A stretch of DNA of 64,000 bases from CBDIDH01 sp965277595 (GCA_965277595.1 CBDIDH010000002.1:3472001-3536000), one strand, 5' to 3'. Shown: positions 25,629-38,302, counted from the first letter of the stretch. Made by a program: numbers and translations. The notes: generated by a model from the letters alone, not told the origin.

Positions 25629-26043
25629 GCTCAAAGGAAATTTCGGACAGGTCTCATGACCTTGGAAGCGTCTCGTCGAGGCGATGAAACTTGTTGTAAA
25701 CATGGGATGTGAAACGCTTTAAGAATCAATGCCACGACAACTCACGCCACAGGAAAAAAAAATTCCCGACAGAGGTTGAGAAAGCGCCAACAAACACTGG
25801 CGTCGCTGCGTACTGTCTGTCATAATGCCGGGATTGTTGAACACTCGCCCAACACTCGTGCGACGCTGAATGCTCTCCCGCCCGTAACTGTCGCCCTCTG
25901 ACGAGCCTTTAGATTTGCGGCCCGCCAGATGGGCGAACGAACTGCCCCAGTATCCTCAAGAAGAGATGGCGACGACCTCAAGGCCCCCCGGGTGGCGTGT
26001 CGTTCGTTGATGGCCCCCCGGATTCCCGAAGAAGGAGAAATCG

Positions 26044-27351
26044 ATGGCGGTTGGCAACAACTGGCGCCCGCTCAATCGGCGTGGGTTCCTGACGGTCGGC
26101 GCGATGGGCTTCGGGCTCTCACTCGGCGACTTCCTCAAGATGCGCGCCGTGGCCGAACAGAAAAATTATGGTCCGATCGCGGCCAAGGCCGACTCGGTCA
26201 TCCATATCTTCCTGCCCGGCGGTATCGCCCACCAGGAATCGTTTGACCCCAAGCCCTACGCTCCTCTCGAATATCGGGGCGAGTTCAAGACGATCCAGAC
26301 AAAGGTGGAAGGCCAGCCCTTCTGTGAGACCCTTCCCCAGACCGCCCAGGTTGCCGACAAGATCACGGTCATCCGGTCGATGACTCACGGCGAGGCCGCT
26401 CACGAGCGCGGCACGCACAACATGTTCACGGGGTATCGGCCCAGTCCGGCCCTTCAGTTCCCGAGCATGGGAAGCGTGATCTCGCACGAGTACGGCCCGC
26501 GTAACAATTTGCCGCCGTACGTCTGCGTGCCGAGCATGCCGAACGTCTACGCGGGAACCGGTTACCTGAGCTCGGCCTTCTCGCCGTTCAGCCTGGGCGC
26601 GGACCCGGCCGATGGCGGTTTCCGGGTGCAAGACCTGGCCCTGCCTGGCGGAATCGATGAGTCGCGGTTCGCGACCCGTCGGAACGTCCTCGACGCCGTC
26701 AACGACTACTTCGCCAAGAAGGAGAAGAGTGACGGCCTCGCGGCGATGGATACCTTCTATCAGCGCGCATACAGCCTGATCAGCTCGGACAAGGCCCGCG
26801 AGGCGTTCAACATCGGCGCCGAGCCGGCGAATATCCGCGACGAATACGGGCGCAACGCGGCCGGTCAGCGGATGCTGATGGCCCGTCGGCTCGTCGCGGC
26901 CGGCGTCCGGATGGTCACGCTTCAGTACGGCGGCTGGGACATGCACGCCGGGATCGCCAACGGCATGCGGACCCAGATGCCCGCCTTTGACCAGGCCTTC
27001 GCCGCCCTGATTCGCGACCTCGATCGCAACGGCCTGCTGGAACGGACCCTCGTCATGGTCTCCAGCGAGTTCGGCCGGACCCCGAAGATCAACAAGGACG
27101 CCGGTCGCGACCACTGGCCGAAGGTCTTCAGCGTGGTTCTCGCCGGTGGCGGCGTCAAGAAGGGGTTCATCTTCGGCGAATCGAACTCGACGGCCTCCGA
27201 GCCCGAGCGCGACCCGATCGGCCCCGAGGACCTGGCGACGACCGTTTACCACCAGCTTGGCATCGTCGCCGACAAGGAACTGATGGCACCCGGCAACCGG
27301 CCGATCGAGATCGTCGACGGCGGCAAGGTCCGCAACGAACTGCTCGGTTAA
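26044..27351 (+). CDS. DUF1501 protein with Tat signal
   Basis: 435 residues. N-terminal twin-arginine-like signal LNRRGFLTVGAMGFGLSLGDF. The DUF1501 body has HIFLPGGIAHQESFDPKP, the HGEAAHERGTHNMFTGYRPSP segment, QYGGWDMHAG, VSSEFGRTPKIN and GRDHWPKVFSVVLAGGG, which correspond to the alkaline-phosphatase-superfamily (sulfatase-like) core found in planctomycete DUF1501 proteins. Family members sit beside DUF1549/DUF1553 genes, as here (30.6 kb). Exported to the periplasm; substrate unknown. A hairpin (27371-27403) follows the stop. Confidence 0.88.
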   Translation: MAVGNNWRPLNRRGFLTVGAMGFGLSLGDFLKMRAVAEQKNYGPIAAKADSVIHIFLPGGIAHQESFDPKPYAPLEYRGEFKTIQTKVEGQPFCETLPQTAQVADKITVIRSMTHGEAAHERGTHNMFTGYRPSPALQFPSMGSVISHEYGPRNNLPPYVCVPSMPNVYAGTGYLSSAFSPFSLGADPADGGFRVQDLALPGGIDESRFATRRNVLDAVNDYFAKKEKSDGLAAMDTFYQRAYSLISSDKAREAFNIGAEPANIRDEYGRNAAGQRMLMARRLVAAGVRMVTLQYGGWDMHAGIANGMRTQMPAFDQAFAALIRDLDRNGLLERTLVMVSSEFGRTPKINKDAGRDHWPKVFSVVLAGGGVKKGFIFGESNSTASEPERDPIGPEDLATTVYHQLGIVADKELMAPGNRPIEIVDGGKVRNELLG

Positions 27352-27370
27352 GTTGAACCTACGCCTGGCT

Positions 27371-27403
27371 ACTCCCACGACCCGACTTGGCGGTCGTGGG
27401 GGT
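27371..27403 (+). terminator. hairpin after the DUF1501 gene (possible terminator)
   Basis: CCCACGACC (27374-27382) and GGTCGTGGG (27392-27400) pair perfectly around a nine-base loop, and three further outer positions also pair, one as a G-T wobble. It begins 20 bases after the stop at 27351. No clear T-run follows, so it may be a weak or factor-dependent terminator, or a processing site. The TTG at 27387 is inside the loop and is unlikely to be the start of the next gene. Confidence 0.45.
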
Positions 27404-27425
27404 TGCCGTCCGCCCCTTGGAAAAG

Positions 27426-28067
27426 GTGGAAGGACAGGCCTTGAAAAGGCTCGTTGTTCTCGACCCCAGCAACCCAGATTTTCAACGAATGATCCGCCGC
27501 CGCCAACGGTTGGGCCAGGATCGGTTCGACGAGGTCTGGAACGGGGTCTATGTAATGGCTCCAAACGCAGATAACGTGCATCAGTCTCTGGTAACGAGAT
27601 TGACATACGCATTGATCGAGGGTTTGGGGAATTCCGATTGCAATCTCATTCTGACTGGCGTCAATATCTCTGACCGAGTCGAACAGTGGACGAAGAATTA
27701 TCGACTTCCCGACGTCGCGGACTTTCCGCCGGGAAATCCGGCGGAAGATCGAGGCAGCCATTATCTTGGCGGACCTGATTTCGCGGTCGAGATCCTGAGC
27801 AAGAGAGACCGATCCCGCAAGAAGTTTGATTTTTACGCGAAAGTGGGCGTCCGCGAGTTGTTGCTGATGGACCGTCATCCCTGGGCTCTGGAATTTTACC
27901 GTCTTGAACGCGGCGTGTTCCAACTTGCGGGGAAGTCGGGCGACGTAAGGCCGGACGAATTTTTGGATTGTCAGGTTCTTCCGCTCAGCTTCCACCTTCT
28001 TCCCGGAAACCCTCGCCCTCGGGTCGAAGTAATCAGTACGGATGACGAACGAAACTGGATGATCTGA
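27426..28067 (+). CDS. Uma2-family putative nuclease
   Basis: 213 residues if GTG 27426 is used; a TTG at 27441 has a better-spaced AAGGA and would give MKRLVVLDPS. The Uma2 core is clear: RFDEVWNGVYVMAP, HQSLVTRLTYALIEG, RLPDVADFPPG, YLGGPDFAVEILSKRDRSRKKFDFYAKVGVRELLLMD. Asp, Glu and Lys of the PD-(D/E)xK-like site are all present, unlike the Uma2 protein at 18.6 kb. It sits between the DUF1501 gene and the PPC-domain gene and interrupts an otherwise typical planctomycete gene group, as if inserted. Confidence 0.78.
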   Translation: MEGQALKRLVVLDPSNPDFQRMIRRRQRLGQDRFDEVWNGVYVMAPNADNVHQSLVTRLTYALIEGLGNSDCNLILTGVNISDRVEQWTKNYRLPDVADFPPGNPAEDRGSHYLGGPDFAVEILSKRDRSRKKFDFYAKVGVRELLLMDRHPWALEFYRLERGVFQLAGKSGDVRPDEFLDCQVLPLSFHLLPGNPRPRVEVISTDDERNWMI

Positions 28068-28153
28068 ATCGAGCAAACTCTCGCAGTGTTTCCGCAGTTG
28101 CCCCGCCTTCGTTCCTCCCGACCGAACCCGCGAACAACCCCGAGCGCCTGCTC

Positions 28154-30597
28154 ATGAGAACTCGAATCGTCGCCTTGATTCTCCTGATGGTCTGCGCGAC
28201 GGATGCGCGCGCCGCGAGCCCCTTGCTCAACGACATCCGACCGCTCGGAGGTCAGCGCGGCACCGAGGTCGTCGTCAACCTGACCGGGCAAAAGCTGACC
28301 GATGCCCAGGAAGTTCTCTTTTATCAAGCGGGGATCTCGGTCACGAGCCTCAAGGCGGTCAACGACGGCCAGGTGACCGCGACCTTCAAGATTGCCCCGG
28401 ATGCCCTGCTCGGCCTGCATGACTTCCGGGTCAGAACCGCGACCGGCGTTTCCCGGCTCCGCACCTTCAGCGTCGGAGCCCTGAAGGAGACGACCGAGGT
28501 CGAGCCCAACAACGACTTCGCGGCGCCCCAGGTGATCGCGATGGAGATGACCGTCAACGGCGTCGCCGAGAATGAAGACGTTGATTACTTCGCCGTTCAG
28601 GCCAAAAAAGGCGACCGAATCACGGCCGAGGTCGAGGGCATTCGCCTCGGCCTCTTCCTCTTTGATCCGTATGTCGCCATCCTCGACGCCCGGCGGTTCG
28701 AGCTTTCGTCGAGCGATGACGCCGCCCTGATCTGGCAAGACGGCTTTGCGTCGGTCGTCGCCCCGGCGGACGGCATGTACATTATCCTCGTCCGCGAAAG
28801 TGCGTACGCGGGCAACGGCAATTGCCTGTATCGACTCCACGTCGGCAACTTCCCGAGGCCGACGGCGACTGTTCCTTCCGGCGGCAAGATTGGCGAGCCG
28901 GTCTCGGTGCGCTGGATTGGCGATGTTCTTGGCGAGAAAACAACGACGCTGACTTTACCAGCCAGTCCCGACCGCAATTTCGGCCTCTACGCCAAGGATG
29001 AACGGGGCACAGCGCCCTATCCGAACATTTTCCGGATCAGTCCCTTTGGCAACACGGTCGAAACCGAACCCAACGACGCTCACCCGGCCGCGACCCCGTT
29101 CACGCCCCCCGTGGCGCTCAATGGTGTGATCGGAACCCCGGGCGATGTTGACAATTACGTTTTCAAGGCCACAAAAGGCCAGACCTTTGACATTCGCGTC
29201 TTCGCCCGCCAGATCCGATCGCCGCTCGACTCGGTCCTCTATTTCGGAGCGAGGAACGCCGGGGCGATGGCCGGGAACGATGACAGCCCCGGCCCCGATA
29301 GTTATCTCCGGGTCACGGTGCCGAACGATGGCGAGTTCGTTGTCTCGGTGACCGACCACCTCAAGAAGGGGGGGCCCGATTACGCCTATCGGATCGAGAT
29401 CAGCTCGGTCGTCGCCACGCTTACGTTGAGCCCGCCGAATGAGTCGCTTCAGCGCGGCACGCCCGCCATGGCCGTTTCTGTTCCCAGGGGGAACCGGCAG
29501 GCAATCCTGCTCAACGCGACGCGGACCGATTTCGGCGGCGATCTTGCCGTGTTGGCCTCCAACCTTCCCGCCGGAGTGACCTTTGAGGCCGACGCGATGG
29601 CCGCGAGCACGACGACCATCCCCGTCCTTTTCTCGGCCGATGCCGGAGCGCCGGTCGCCGGAAGTCTCGCCAAGATCACGGGCAAGCCGGTCGACCCGAA
29701 GGTTGTCGTTCCGACCGAATTCAACGCGACTGTCGAGCAGGTGCTCGGCCAGAATCAGATTCCGGTCTGGACGCGCGCGGTGGACTCGATCGCCGTCGCC
29801 GTCACGGAAGAGTCGCCCTTCTCGATCGAGGTCGTCGAGCCCAAGGTGCCAATCGTCCGCAATGGGTCGATGACGCTCAAGGTCGTTGCCAAACGCAAAG
29901 CCGGGTTCACGGCGCCGATTGCGGTCGCCCTTCCCTGGAATCCGCCGGGCCTCGCCTCGAATGGCGCGACGATTCCCGAGAAGCAGGATGAGACCCTGAT
30001 TCCCGTCAACGCCAACGATGGCGCCGAACTGCGAACCTGGAAGATCGTCGTCGACGGCTCGGCCGAGACTCCGACCGGTCGGATCACGGTGTCGTCGCGG
30101 TACGCGAAGCTAACCGTCGCCGAGAAGTTCTTGACCCTCGGATTCACCGCCGCGAGCGTCGAGCAAGGGAAAGAAACCGACCTGGCCGTCAAAATCAACA
30201 AGCTAATTGACTTTCCCGGCGAGGCGAAGGTGACCCTAATCGGCCTGCCCAACAAGGTGACCACCGACGTCAAGTCGATCACCAAGGACACGGCCGACAT
30301 GGTCTTCCACCTCAAAACGGAGCCAACCTCCCCGGCCGGGAATACGCCGAACCTTTTCTGTCAGGTCATCGTGACCCAGAACGGTGAGCCGATCGTTCAC
30401 AACCTCGGCTCGGGCGTCCTTCGGATCGATACGCCTCTGCCGCCGAAGGTGAATTCCCCCGCGCCGCCGCCGAAACCGGTGGCCGTTGCTCCGCCGCCAC
30501 CACCGCCGACCGCCGCGCCTCCCAAGCCGCTCAGCCGCCTGGAAAAGCTCCGGCTGGAGAACATTGAGCGTGCCAAGGCCGCGAGCGGAGGTGCGAA

Positions 30598-30601
<4 letters not shown>
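28154..30601 (+). CDS. secreted protein with pre-peptidase C-terminal (PPC) domains
   Basis: 815 residues with a signal peptide (about 1-21, ending ARA-AS). An IPT/TIG-like start (IRPLGGQRGTEVVVNLTGQKL) is followed by two PPC units, each beginning with the EPNND/EPNDA motif (TTEVEPNNDFAAPQV and TVETEPNDAHPAAT) and containing DVDYFAV/DVDNYVF. Ig-like beta domains fill the second half, and the C-terminus has a proline-rich linker (about 770-795) and a short basic helix. No protease domain is present, so it may be a binding or scaffold protein at the cell surface. Its stop overlaps the next start as ATGA. Confidence 0.82.
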
Positions 30602-33102
<2,501 letters not shown>

Positions 33103-33220
33103 TTGAAGACCCTGGTTTGAGATCGGCGGCCGAGATGTTCACTCCAGGAACCTCGGTCGCCGGTCGGTTTCCGCCGCTGACTCGCCCGCCCCCGCCCTCC
33201 TCCCGCGAGGTTTGCGTTCC

Positions 33221-35590
33221 ATGCACCCGAAAATGCTCGGCGCTCTCGTCTCCGGCCTGCTCAGCGTGGCCGTGCTTCCTTCCCTGGCCGTCGCGGCGGA
33301 TGCGAAGGCGAAGCCGAAGATTACCTATCAGGACCAGGTTGCGCCGATCTTTCGGAACCGGTGCAATACCTGCCACAACGCCGACAAGAAAAAAGGGGGT
33401 CTGACCCTCGAAACCTTCGGCGGCGCGATGGAAGGGGGCGGCTCGGGCAAGGTCGTCATGGCCGGCGACCCGGACGGGAGCACGCTCCTGAACCTCGTCA
33501 GCCATAAAGAAGAACCCAAGATGCCGCCCAATTCGCCCAAGATTCCCGATGCCGAGATCGACATGATCCGGCTCTGGATCGAAGGCGGAGCGCTCGAAAC
33601 CTCGGGAAGCGTCGCCGTTGTCGCGGCCCGCCCCAAGTTCGAGTTCAAGCTTGACCCGTCGGCAATGGGTAAGCCGGTCGGTCCCCCCGCGATGCCCGAG
33701 AACCTGCTGACCGAGCCAGTTGTCGTCAGCCCGAGGCCCAGCGCGATCGTGGCGATGGCGGCAAGCCCCTGGGCGCCTCTCGTCGCCATCGGTGGACATA
33801 AACAGGTCCTGCTTTACGACACGCAAAACAATCACCTGGCCGGGGTCTTGCCGTTCCCAGAGGGTTCCGTTTACGTCCTCAAGTTCAGCCGCAACGGAGC
33901 GCTCGTGCTGGCCGGTGGAGGTCGAGGCGGCCAGTCGGGCCTGGCGGTCGTCTGGGACGTGAAGACGGGTAAACGCGTCTTTGAGATCGGCAAGGAATAC
34001 GATGCCGTTCTCGCCGCCGACATCAGCCCCGATCACGGCCAGGTCGCTCTCGGCGGCCCGAGCAAGATCGTCCGCGTCTACAGCACGGCCGATGGTCAGC
34101 TCATGTACGAGATGAAGAAGCATACCGAGTGGGTCACGGCGATGGAGTTCAGCCCCGACGGCGTCTTGCTCGCCACGGGCGACCGGAACAACGGCCTGAT
34201 CGTCTGGGAGGCTCAGACCGGCCGCGAGTTCTTTGACCTTCGCGGCCATACCGCGGCAATCACCGATGTTTCCTGGCGGCTTGACTCGAACGTCGTCGCC
34301 TCATCGAGCGAAGACGGTTCTATCAAGGTCTGGGAGATGGAGAACGGCACGGCCGTCAAGAGCCTGGGCGCTCACGGAGGCGGTGCCTCATCCGTCCGCT
34401 ACGCCAAGGACGGCCGACTCGTCACGACCGGCCGCGACCACGCCGTCCGGCTCTGGGACGCGAATGGAAACAAGGTGCTCGACTTCGAAGCCTTCGCCGA
34501 CGTCGCGCTCGAAGCGGTCTTCACGAACGATGAAAGTCGAGTGATCGCCGGCGATTGGACCGGCGAGGTTCGCGTCCTGAATGTCAAGGACGGCAAGCGG
34601 ATCTCGACGCTTGTCGCCAACCCCGCGCCGATCGCTCTCCGCCTCGACGCCGCTCGCAAGGTTTATAACGACGCCCAGGCCGCCGCGACCGCCGCGACCC
34701 TATCGTTCACTCAACTTCAGGCCGCCGCCGGCCAGAAGGCCGCGATGCAAGCCGCCGCCGCCCAGGCGCTCGCGCAGGCGACGCAGGACCTTCCGCAGAA
34801 AAAGGCGGCTGCCGATGCCGCGGAAAAGACCTTCCAGACGCGGACCGCCGAGGAAAAAGCCGCGGTCGACGCCCAGAACGCCGCTCAGGCCGCCGCCCAG
34901 AAGCCGACGGCCGACAAGGTCGCGGCGGAACAGGCCCTCGCCGCTCCAACGGTCGCCGAGAAAGCCGCGGTCGATGCGTTGGCTGCCTCCAAAACGGCCT
35001 TTGATACCGCGCTCGCTCGCAAGGCGGAACAGGACAAGGCCCTCGCCGCTTCGGCCGCCGCGCTCAAGACGGCCGCGAACAAGGCGGCGTCCGATCCGGC
35101 CGCCGCCGAACTCGCCAAACAAGCGGCGAAGTCCAACGAGCTGACTGCCGCGATCGGTCAGGCCGGCACCTTGCAAGCCTCGGCGCAGACGAAATGGGAA
35201 CAGGCCGTCGCCGCCAAGGCCGGAGCGGTCAAGACGCTGGAAATGGCCGTTGCCGCCGCAAAGATGGCGGACGATCTTCTGGCTGCCGCCAAGGTTAAAG
35301 CCACCGCACTGACCGCCGCCAAGAATGAGGCCGCCAAGGCGCTCGAACTGGCCCGCGCCGCGTTCAAGACCGCCGAGCCGCTCGTCGCCGCCAAGAAGGC
35401 GGAGCACGATCGAATCGTCGCGGAACGTGCCGCGGCCGACAAGGCGGTCGCCGACCGCAAGCCCGCCGTCGATGCGGCCGTGGCCTCCGCCGCCGCCCTG
35501 AAGGCCGAGGCCGACATGCTCGCGGCCGAGAAGCAACGAGCCGACGCCAGCAAGCAGGCCATGACAACCACCGCCGCCAAGGGGTCGTGA
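33221..35590 (+). CDS. c-type-cytochrome-motif / WD40-repeat protein with long Ala-rich tail
   Basis: 789 residues from ATG 33221 (GAGG ten bases upstream). Signal peptide about 1-26, then a planctomycete cytochrome domain with CNTCHN (48-53) and the PPNSPKIPDAEIDMIRLWIEGG segment. Residues ~165-465 hold WD40 repeats (for example VYVLKFSRNGALVLAGG and DVSWRLDSNVVASSSEDGS). From ~470 to the end the protein is almost entirely Ala, Lys, Glu and Gln with AAADKAVADRK-type patterns, predicted to be a ~300-residue helical or coiled-coil rod. It lies 118 bases downstream of the DUF1549 gene and is likely in the same operon. Presumed periplasmic. Confidence 0.85.
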   Translation: MHPKMLGALVSGLLSVAVLPSLAVAADAKAKPKITYQDQVAPIFRNRCNTCHNADKKKGGLTLETFGGAMEGGGSGKVVMAGDPDGSTLLNLVSHKEEPKMPPNSPKIPDAEIDMIRLWIEGGALETSGSVAVVAARPKFEFKLDPSAMGKPVGPPAMPENLLTEPVVVSPRPSAIVAMAASPWAPLVAIGGHKQVLLYDTQNNHLAGVLPFPEGSVYVLKFSRNGALVLAGGGRGGQSGLAVVWDVKTGKRVFEIGKEYDAVLAADISPDHGQVALGGPSKIVRVYSTADGQLMYEMKKHTEWVTAMEFSPDGVLLATGDRNNGLIVWEAQTGREFFDLRGHTAAITDVSWRLDSNVVASSSEDGSIKVWEMENGTAVKSLGAHGGGASSVRYAKDGRLVTTGRDHAVRLWDANGNKVLDFEAFADVALEAVFTNDESRVIAGDWTGEVRVLNVKDGKRISTLVANPAPIALRLDAARKVYNDAQAAATAATLSFTQLQAAAGQKAAMQAAAAQALAQATQDLPQKKAAADAAEKTFQTRTAEEKAAVDAQNAAQAAAQKPTADKVAAEQALAAPTVAEKAAVDALAASKTAFDTALARKAEQDKALAASAAALKTAANKAASDPAAAELAKQAAKSNELTAAIGQAGTLQASAQTKWEQAVAAKAGAVKTLEMAVAAAKMADDLLAAAKVKATALTAAKNEAAKALELARAAFKTAEPLVAAKKAEHDRIVAERAAADKAVADRKPAVDAAVASAAALKAEADMLAAEKQRADASKQAMTTTAAKGS

Positions 35591-35597
35591 CCTGACT

Positions 35598-35615
35598 GGT
35601 CAACCTTCTTTGACC
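35598..35615. terminator. small hairpin between convergent genes
   Basis: GGTCAA (35598-35603) and TTGACC (35610-35615) form a six-base stem around CCTTCT in the 34-base gap between the WD40 gene and the 61-residue membrane protein gene. It is short and lacks a T-run, so termination is only a suggestion. Confidence 0.25.
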
Positions 35616-35624
35616 GCAATCGCG

Positions 35625-35810
35625 TCAACGTGATCGCGTGTCGTCGATCGGCCGGGCGGTGAGTCCGGGGACGACGGCACGCAGTTTGTCACCTCGACGC
35701 TCGAAGACCATCTTGCCGTAGAGAAGGCCAAACCAGGCCACCCAGGCCAGAGCCAGCCAGCCCCGCCAGTCGATCGTGCGCGGGCCTAGTTCAAAATCAG
35801 AGCGGGGCAT
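35625..35810 (-). CDS. 61-residue single-pass membrane protein
   Basis: From ATG 35810 (AGGA upstream) the product is MPRSDFEL... with one hydrophobic helix (WRGWLALAWVAWFGLLYGKMVF, about residues 20-41) and a basic C-terminal tail. The start lies 14 bases inside the 3' end of the GT9 gene, so translation is probably coupled, making this the last gene of the glycan operon. The frame is open further upstream but that part is antisense-like sequence inside the GT9 gene. Function unknown; a small membrane accessory of glycan assembly is only a guess from position. Confidence 0.55.
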   Translation of the reverse strand: MPRSDFELGPRTIDWRGWLALAWVAWFGLLYGKMVFERRGDKLRAVVPGLTARPIDDTRSR

Positions 35811-37173
35811 GCGGTGATTCCTGTCGGTGCAGTCGCCCCCACCATCGCAGGGCGGCGCGGTGGACGCGGTCGGGCTGAAGTCTGGACATGCACGGATGAT
35901 CGGCCAGCGGGCAGACCTTTTGATGGCAAGGGTGGCAAGGGACCGACTCGTGCAAGACCAGCGCGAGCCGCGACCAGGGACGCCACTGGCCGACACGGTT
36001 CGTCCCGCTGAAGAGGATCACCGACGGCAAGGCCGCGGTCGCCGCCAGGTGGGACGGCCCAGAATCGGCCCCGATGAAGAGGTCGCAGCGCTCCAGCAAG
36101 GCGGCCGTCTGGGTCACGCTCAGTTGCCCGGTCCAGTCGCAAAGGTTTGCATTGGGCGACAGGGCCAAGGCGTGCCCGGTGTCTTCGGGACCACCGACCA
36201 CGGCCACCCGCCAGCCGTCGGCCAGGAACCGGGCGACAAGGTTTCGCCAGTGCCCGATCGGCCAGCGCTTGGCGGCGGTCCCGGCGCCAAGGTGAACGGC
36301 GAGCAAGGGAGCCTTGGAGCCAAAACGTCCCGCGTGGAGCAGGTCGGGCTCGTCCCAGAGGCTCGGGTCGGCAACCTGCCGGGTTCGCGGAGGCGGCGGC
36401 GAGACATATGCCTTGCGTCGTCGGATGCTGGCCGCCATCTGTCGAACTCGCGCGACCTGCGTCTCGGGCCATGCGTCACGGAGTCGGCGGGCCACCTCGA
36501 CGCGATCGTCATCACAGACGCCGATGCGAACCCGGGCCGGTCCGTCGGCGGGAATGGCCATCGTGTCCAGAAGGGCCAGGCGTGAGTTCACTTCGTGACG
36601 GCCGGGCACCCAGTCGGCGACGTCGGTCAGCAGGAAGGCCCCACCCCCCATCGACCAGCCGACCCGACGGGGAATTCCAGCCAGGGCCAGAACCAGGACG
36701 CTGAGAATGTCGCCGCGAACGTCGAGCCCCAGGTCGTAACGCTCGCCTCGGAGCGATCGCCCAAGTCTCCAGACGGCCGAGAGCATCGCCCAGCGGCCTC
36801 GGTCACGCTCAAACCAGGTCTTCGCGGCGAGGTGGACGCGGTCCACGTTGGGGTCGGCGGTGAAGACCTCATGGTTGCTCGTCGAGGCGAGGACGTCGAT
36901 GACGGCTTTCGGATACGCGGCTCGAAGCCGGCTCAGTAGCGGACTCGTCAAAACGGCGTCGCCCAGGTGGTCAAGCTGGATCAGGAGCACGCGCCGGGGC
37001 TCGGACGGCTTTTGAGCCGGTCGGACCAGACGCCAGGCGCGCATCGCCGCGGCGCCGAGCAGGTCGAGCGCGCGGACCGAGACACGCCAGCGCAGCTTGC
37101 TGTAGCGGTATCGGCCGAGCCGGACGGGCTTCGAGAGCGGTCCTGGGCGCGTGCTAGTCTGCGACCTGTCCAT
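35797..37173 (-). CDS. glycosyltransferase family 9 (heptosyltransferase-like)
   Basis: 458 residues from ATG 37173 with GGAGG just upstream. The GT9 pattern is clear: VLLIQLDHLGDAVLTSPLLSRLR at the start of the N-terminal Rossmann domain, VHLGAGTAAKRWP and the DLFIGADSGPSHLAATAALPSVILFSGTN donor-site motif in the C-terminal domain. GT9 enzymes add heptose or other sugars from ADP- or nucleotide-sugars to lipid-A-type or glycan cores in the cytoplasm. A Cys-rich stretch near the end (CHPCHQKVCP) is common in this family. It overlaps the upstream GT4 gene by 20 bases. Confidence 0.88.
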   Translation of the reverse strand: MDRSQTSTRPGPLSKPVRLGRYRYSKLRWRVSVRALDLLGAAAMRAWRLVRPAQKPSEPRRVLLIQLDHLGDAVLTSPLLSRLRAAYPKAVIDVLASTSNHEVFTADPNVDRVHLAAKTWFERDRGRWAMLSAVWRLGRSLRGERYDLGLDVRGDILSVLVLALAGIPRRVGWSMGGGAFLLTDVADWVPGRHEVNSRLALLDTMAIPADGPARVRIGVCDDDRVEVARRLRDAWPETQVARVRQMAASIRRRKAYVSPPPPRTRQVADPSLWDEPDLLHAGRFGSKAPLLAVHLGAGTAAKRWPIGHWRNLVARFLADGWRVAVVGGPEDTGHALALSPNANLCDWTGQLSVTQTAALLERCDLFIGADSGPSHLAATAALPSVILFSGTNRVGQWRPWSRLALVLHESVPCHPCHQKVCPLADHPCMSRLQPDRVHRAALRWWGRLHRQESPHAPL

Positions 37174-38302
37174 AGACCTCCGCCGTTTGCAGGGCCACCT
37201 CGGTCCACAGGAAACGTCGGGCAACATGGCGGGCCAGCCGGAGGTCGGGGCCGAACCATCGAGCACGTTCGAGGGCTCGGGTCAACTCGCGCGGGTGACC
37301 GGGTCGGGCATACTCGACGAGATCGCCAAAGTATTCTCTGGCCGATCCGTAAGGGGTCACGACCACGGCCCGACCGGCGAGCGCGGCTTCGAGCGCGGCA
37401 AGACCTGGCGTTTCAAACCAGCTTGGCAGGGCGACAACCTTCGCCGCCGCATAGGCCGATGCCAGAAGTGGGTCGAGATGATCGACCGCCGGCAGCCAGC
37501 GCGCGGTTGATCCGCCAGCCTCCTTGCAGGCGTCTCGATACCCTTCGCGGCCCGGGGGAGCGTCGCCGATGACGACCGTTCGCATTCCCGCCTGACGGGC
37601 CGATTCGATCAGACCTTTGACATTCTTGCGAGGCTCGATCCGGCCCACGTAAAGGACAAACTCGTCGTCGCCGTGGATCGCCTGAAAATAGTCGGCCGAG
37701 GCGCTGGCGAACCGAGGGTCGACACCGTTGGGCACGACCCGGATTTTTCCGGCGTCGGCGCCAAATGTCTGGACAAGTTGAAGAGCCTCGGACCGCGAGT
37801 TTGGCAAGATCGCATCGGCCAGGTTGAGCAGTTCACGACGCCAGGTCGGCCACCTGGGAAAGGTCCGCAAGATGGCCCAGCGGGTCAGGTCGCGCGCGGC
37901 TTTGAGTCGACTACCAGCCAGTGCGGCGAGCGACCGGGCGTCGTACCAGCAAATTGGCGAGAGCACCACGGGGAGCCCCCGGGCGCGGGCCACCCGGGCG
38001 AGTTCCAGCCCCTCGCGCGACATGCCGAAGAGATGAAGAAGTTTGGCCTCGTCGAGCTTATCGGTCCAGGGGGAAAAGGGCCGGACCGAAACGCCAAGAG
38101 CTTCGAGGTTGCGGCCCGTCTGGATCAGTTGACTCTCGCCCCCGCCAGGTGCCTGGAAGGCGTGCGAAGGGCCATGCACGAGGACTGATCCCGGCCGCAT
38201 GGCTCCGCCGGCCCGAAGCGCAAGCCAGTCGGCCGCGTCCGACGTCGGGCGAGGCTCGGGAATGCGCTTCCATGATGAATAGGCGGCGATCCGGTTGATC
38301 AT
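37154..38302 (-). CDS. glycosyltransferase family 4
   Basis: 382 residues. GT-B fold with the retaining GT4 signature: ADAILPNSRSEALQL, VVPNGVDPRF, FVLYVGRIEPRKNVKGLI and VVALPSWFETPGLAALEAALAGRAVVVTPYG, where the E-x7-E-type pattern (ETPGLAALEA) is intact. It transfers a sugar from a nucleotide donor to a growing glycan on the cytoplasmic side. Its ATG overlaps the stop of the deacetylase-like gene (ATGA), showing tight coupling. The N-terminal 40 residues are more variable and probably form part of the acceptor site. Confidence 0.88.
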   Translation of the reverse strand: MINRIAAYSSWKRIPEPRPTSDAADWLALRAGGAMRPGSVLVHGPSHAFQAPGGGESQLIQTGRNLEALGVSVRPFSPWTDKLDEAKLLHLFGMSREGLELARVARARGLPVVLSPICWYDARSLAALAGSRLKAARDLTRWAILRTFPRWPTWRRELLNLADAILPNSRSEALQLVQTFGADAGKIRVVPNGVDPRFASASADYFQAIHGDDEFVLYVGRIEPRKNVKGLIESARQAGMRTVVIGDAPPGREGYRDACKEAGGSTARWLPAVDHLDPLLASAYAAAKVVALPSWFETPGLAALEAALAGRAVVVTPYGSAREYFGDLVEYARPGHPRELTRALERARWFGPDLRLARHVARRFLWTEVALQTAEVYGQVAD

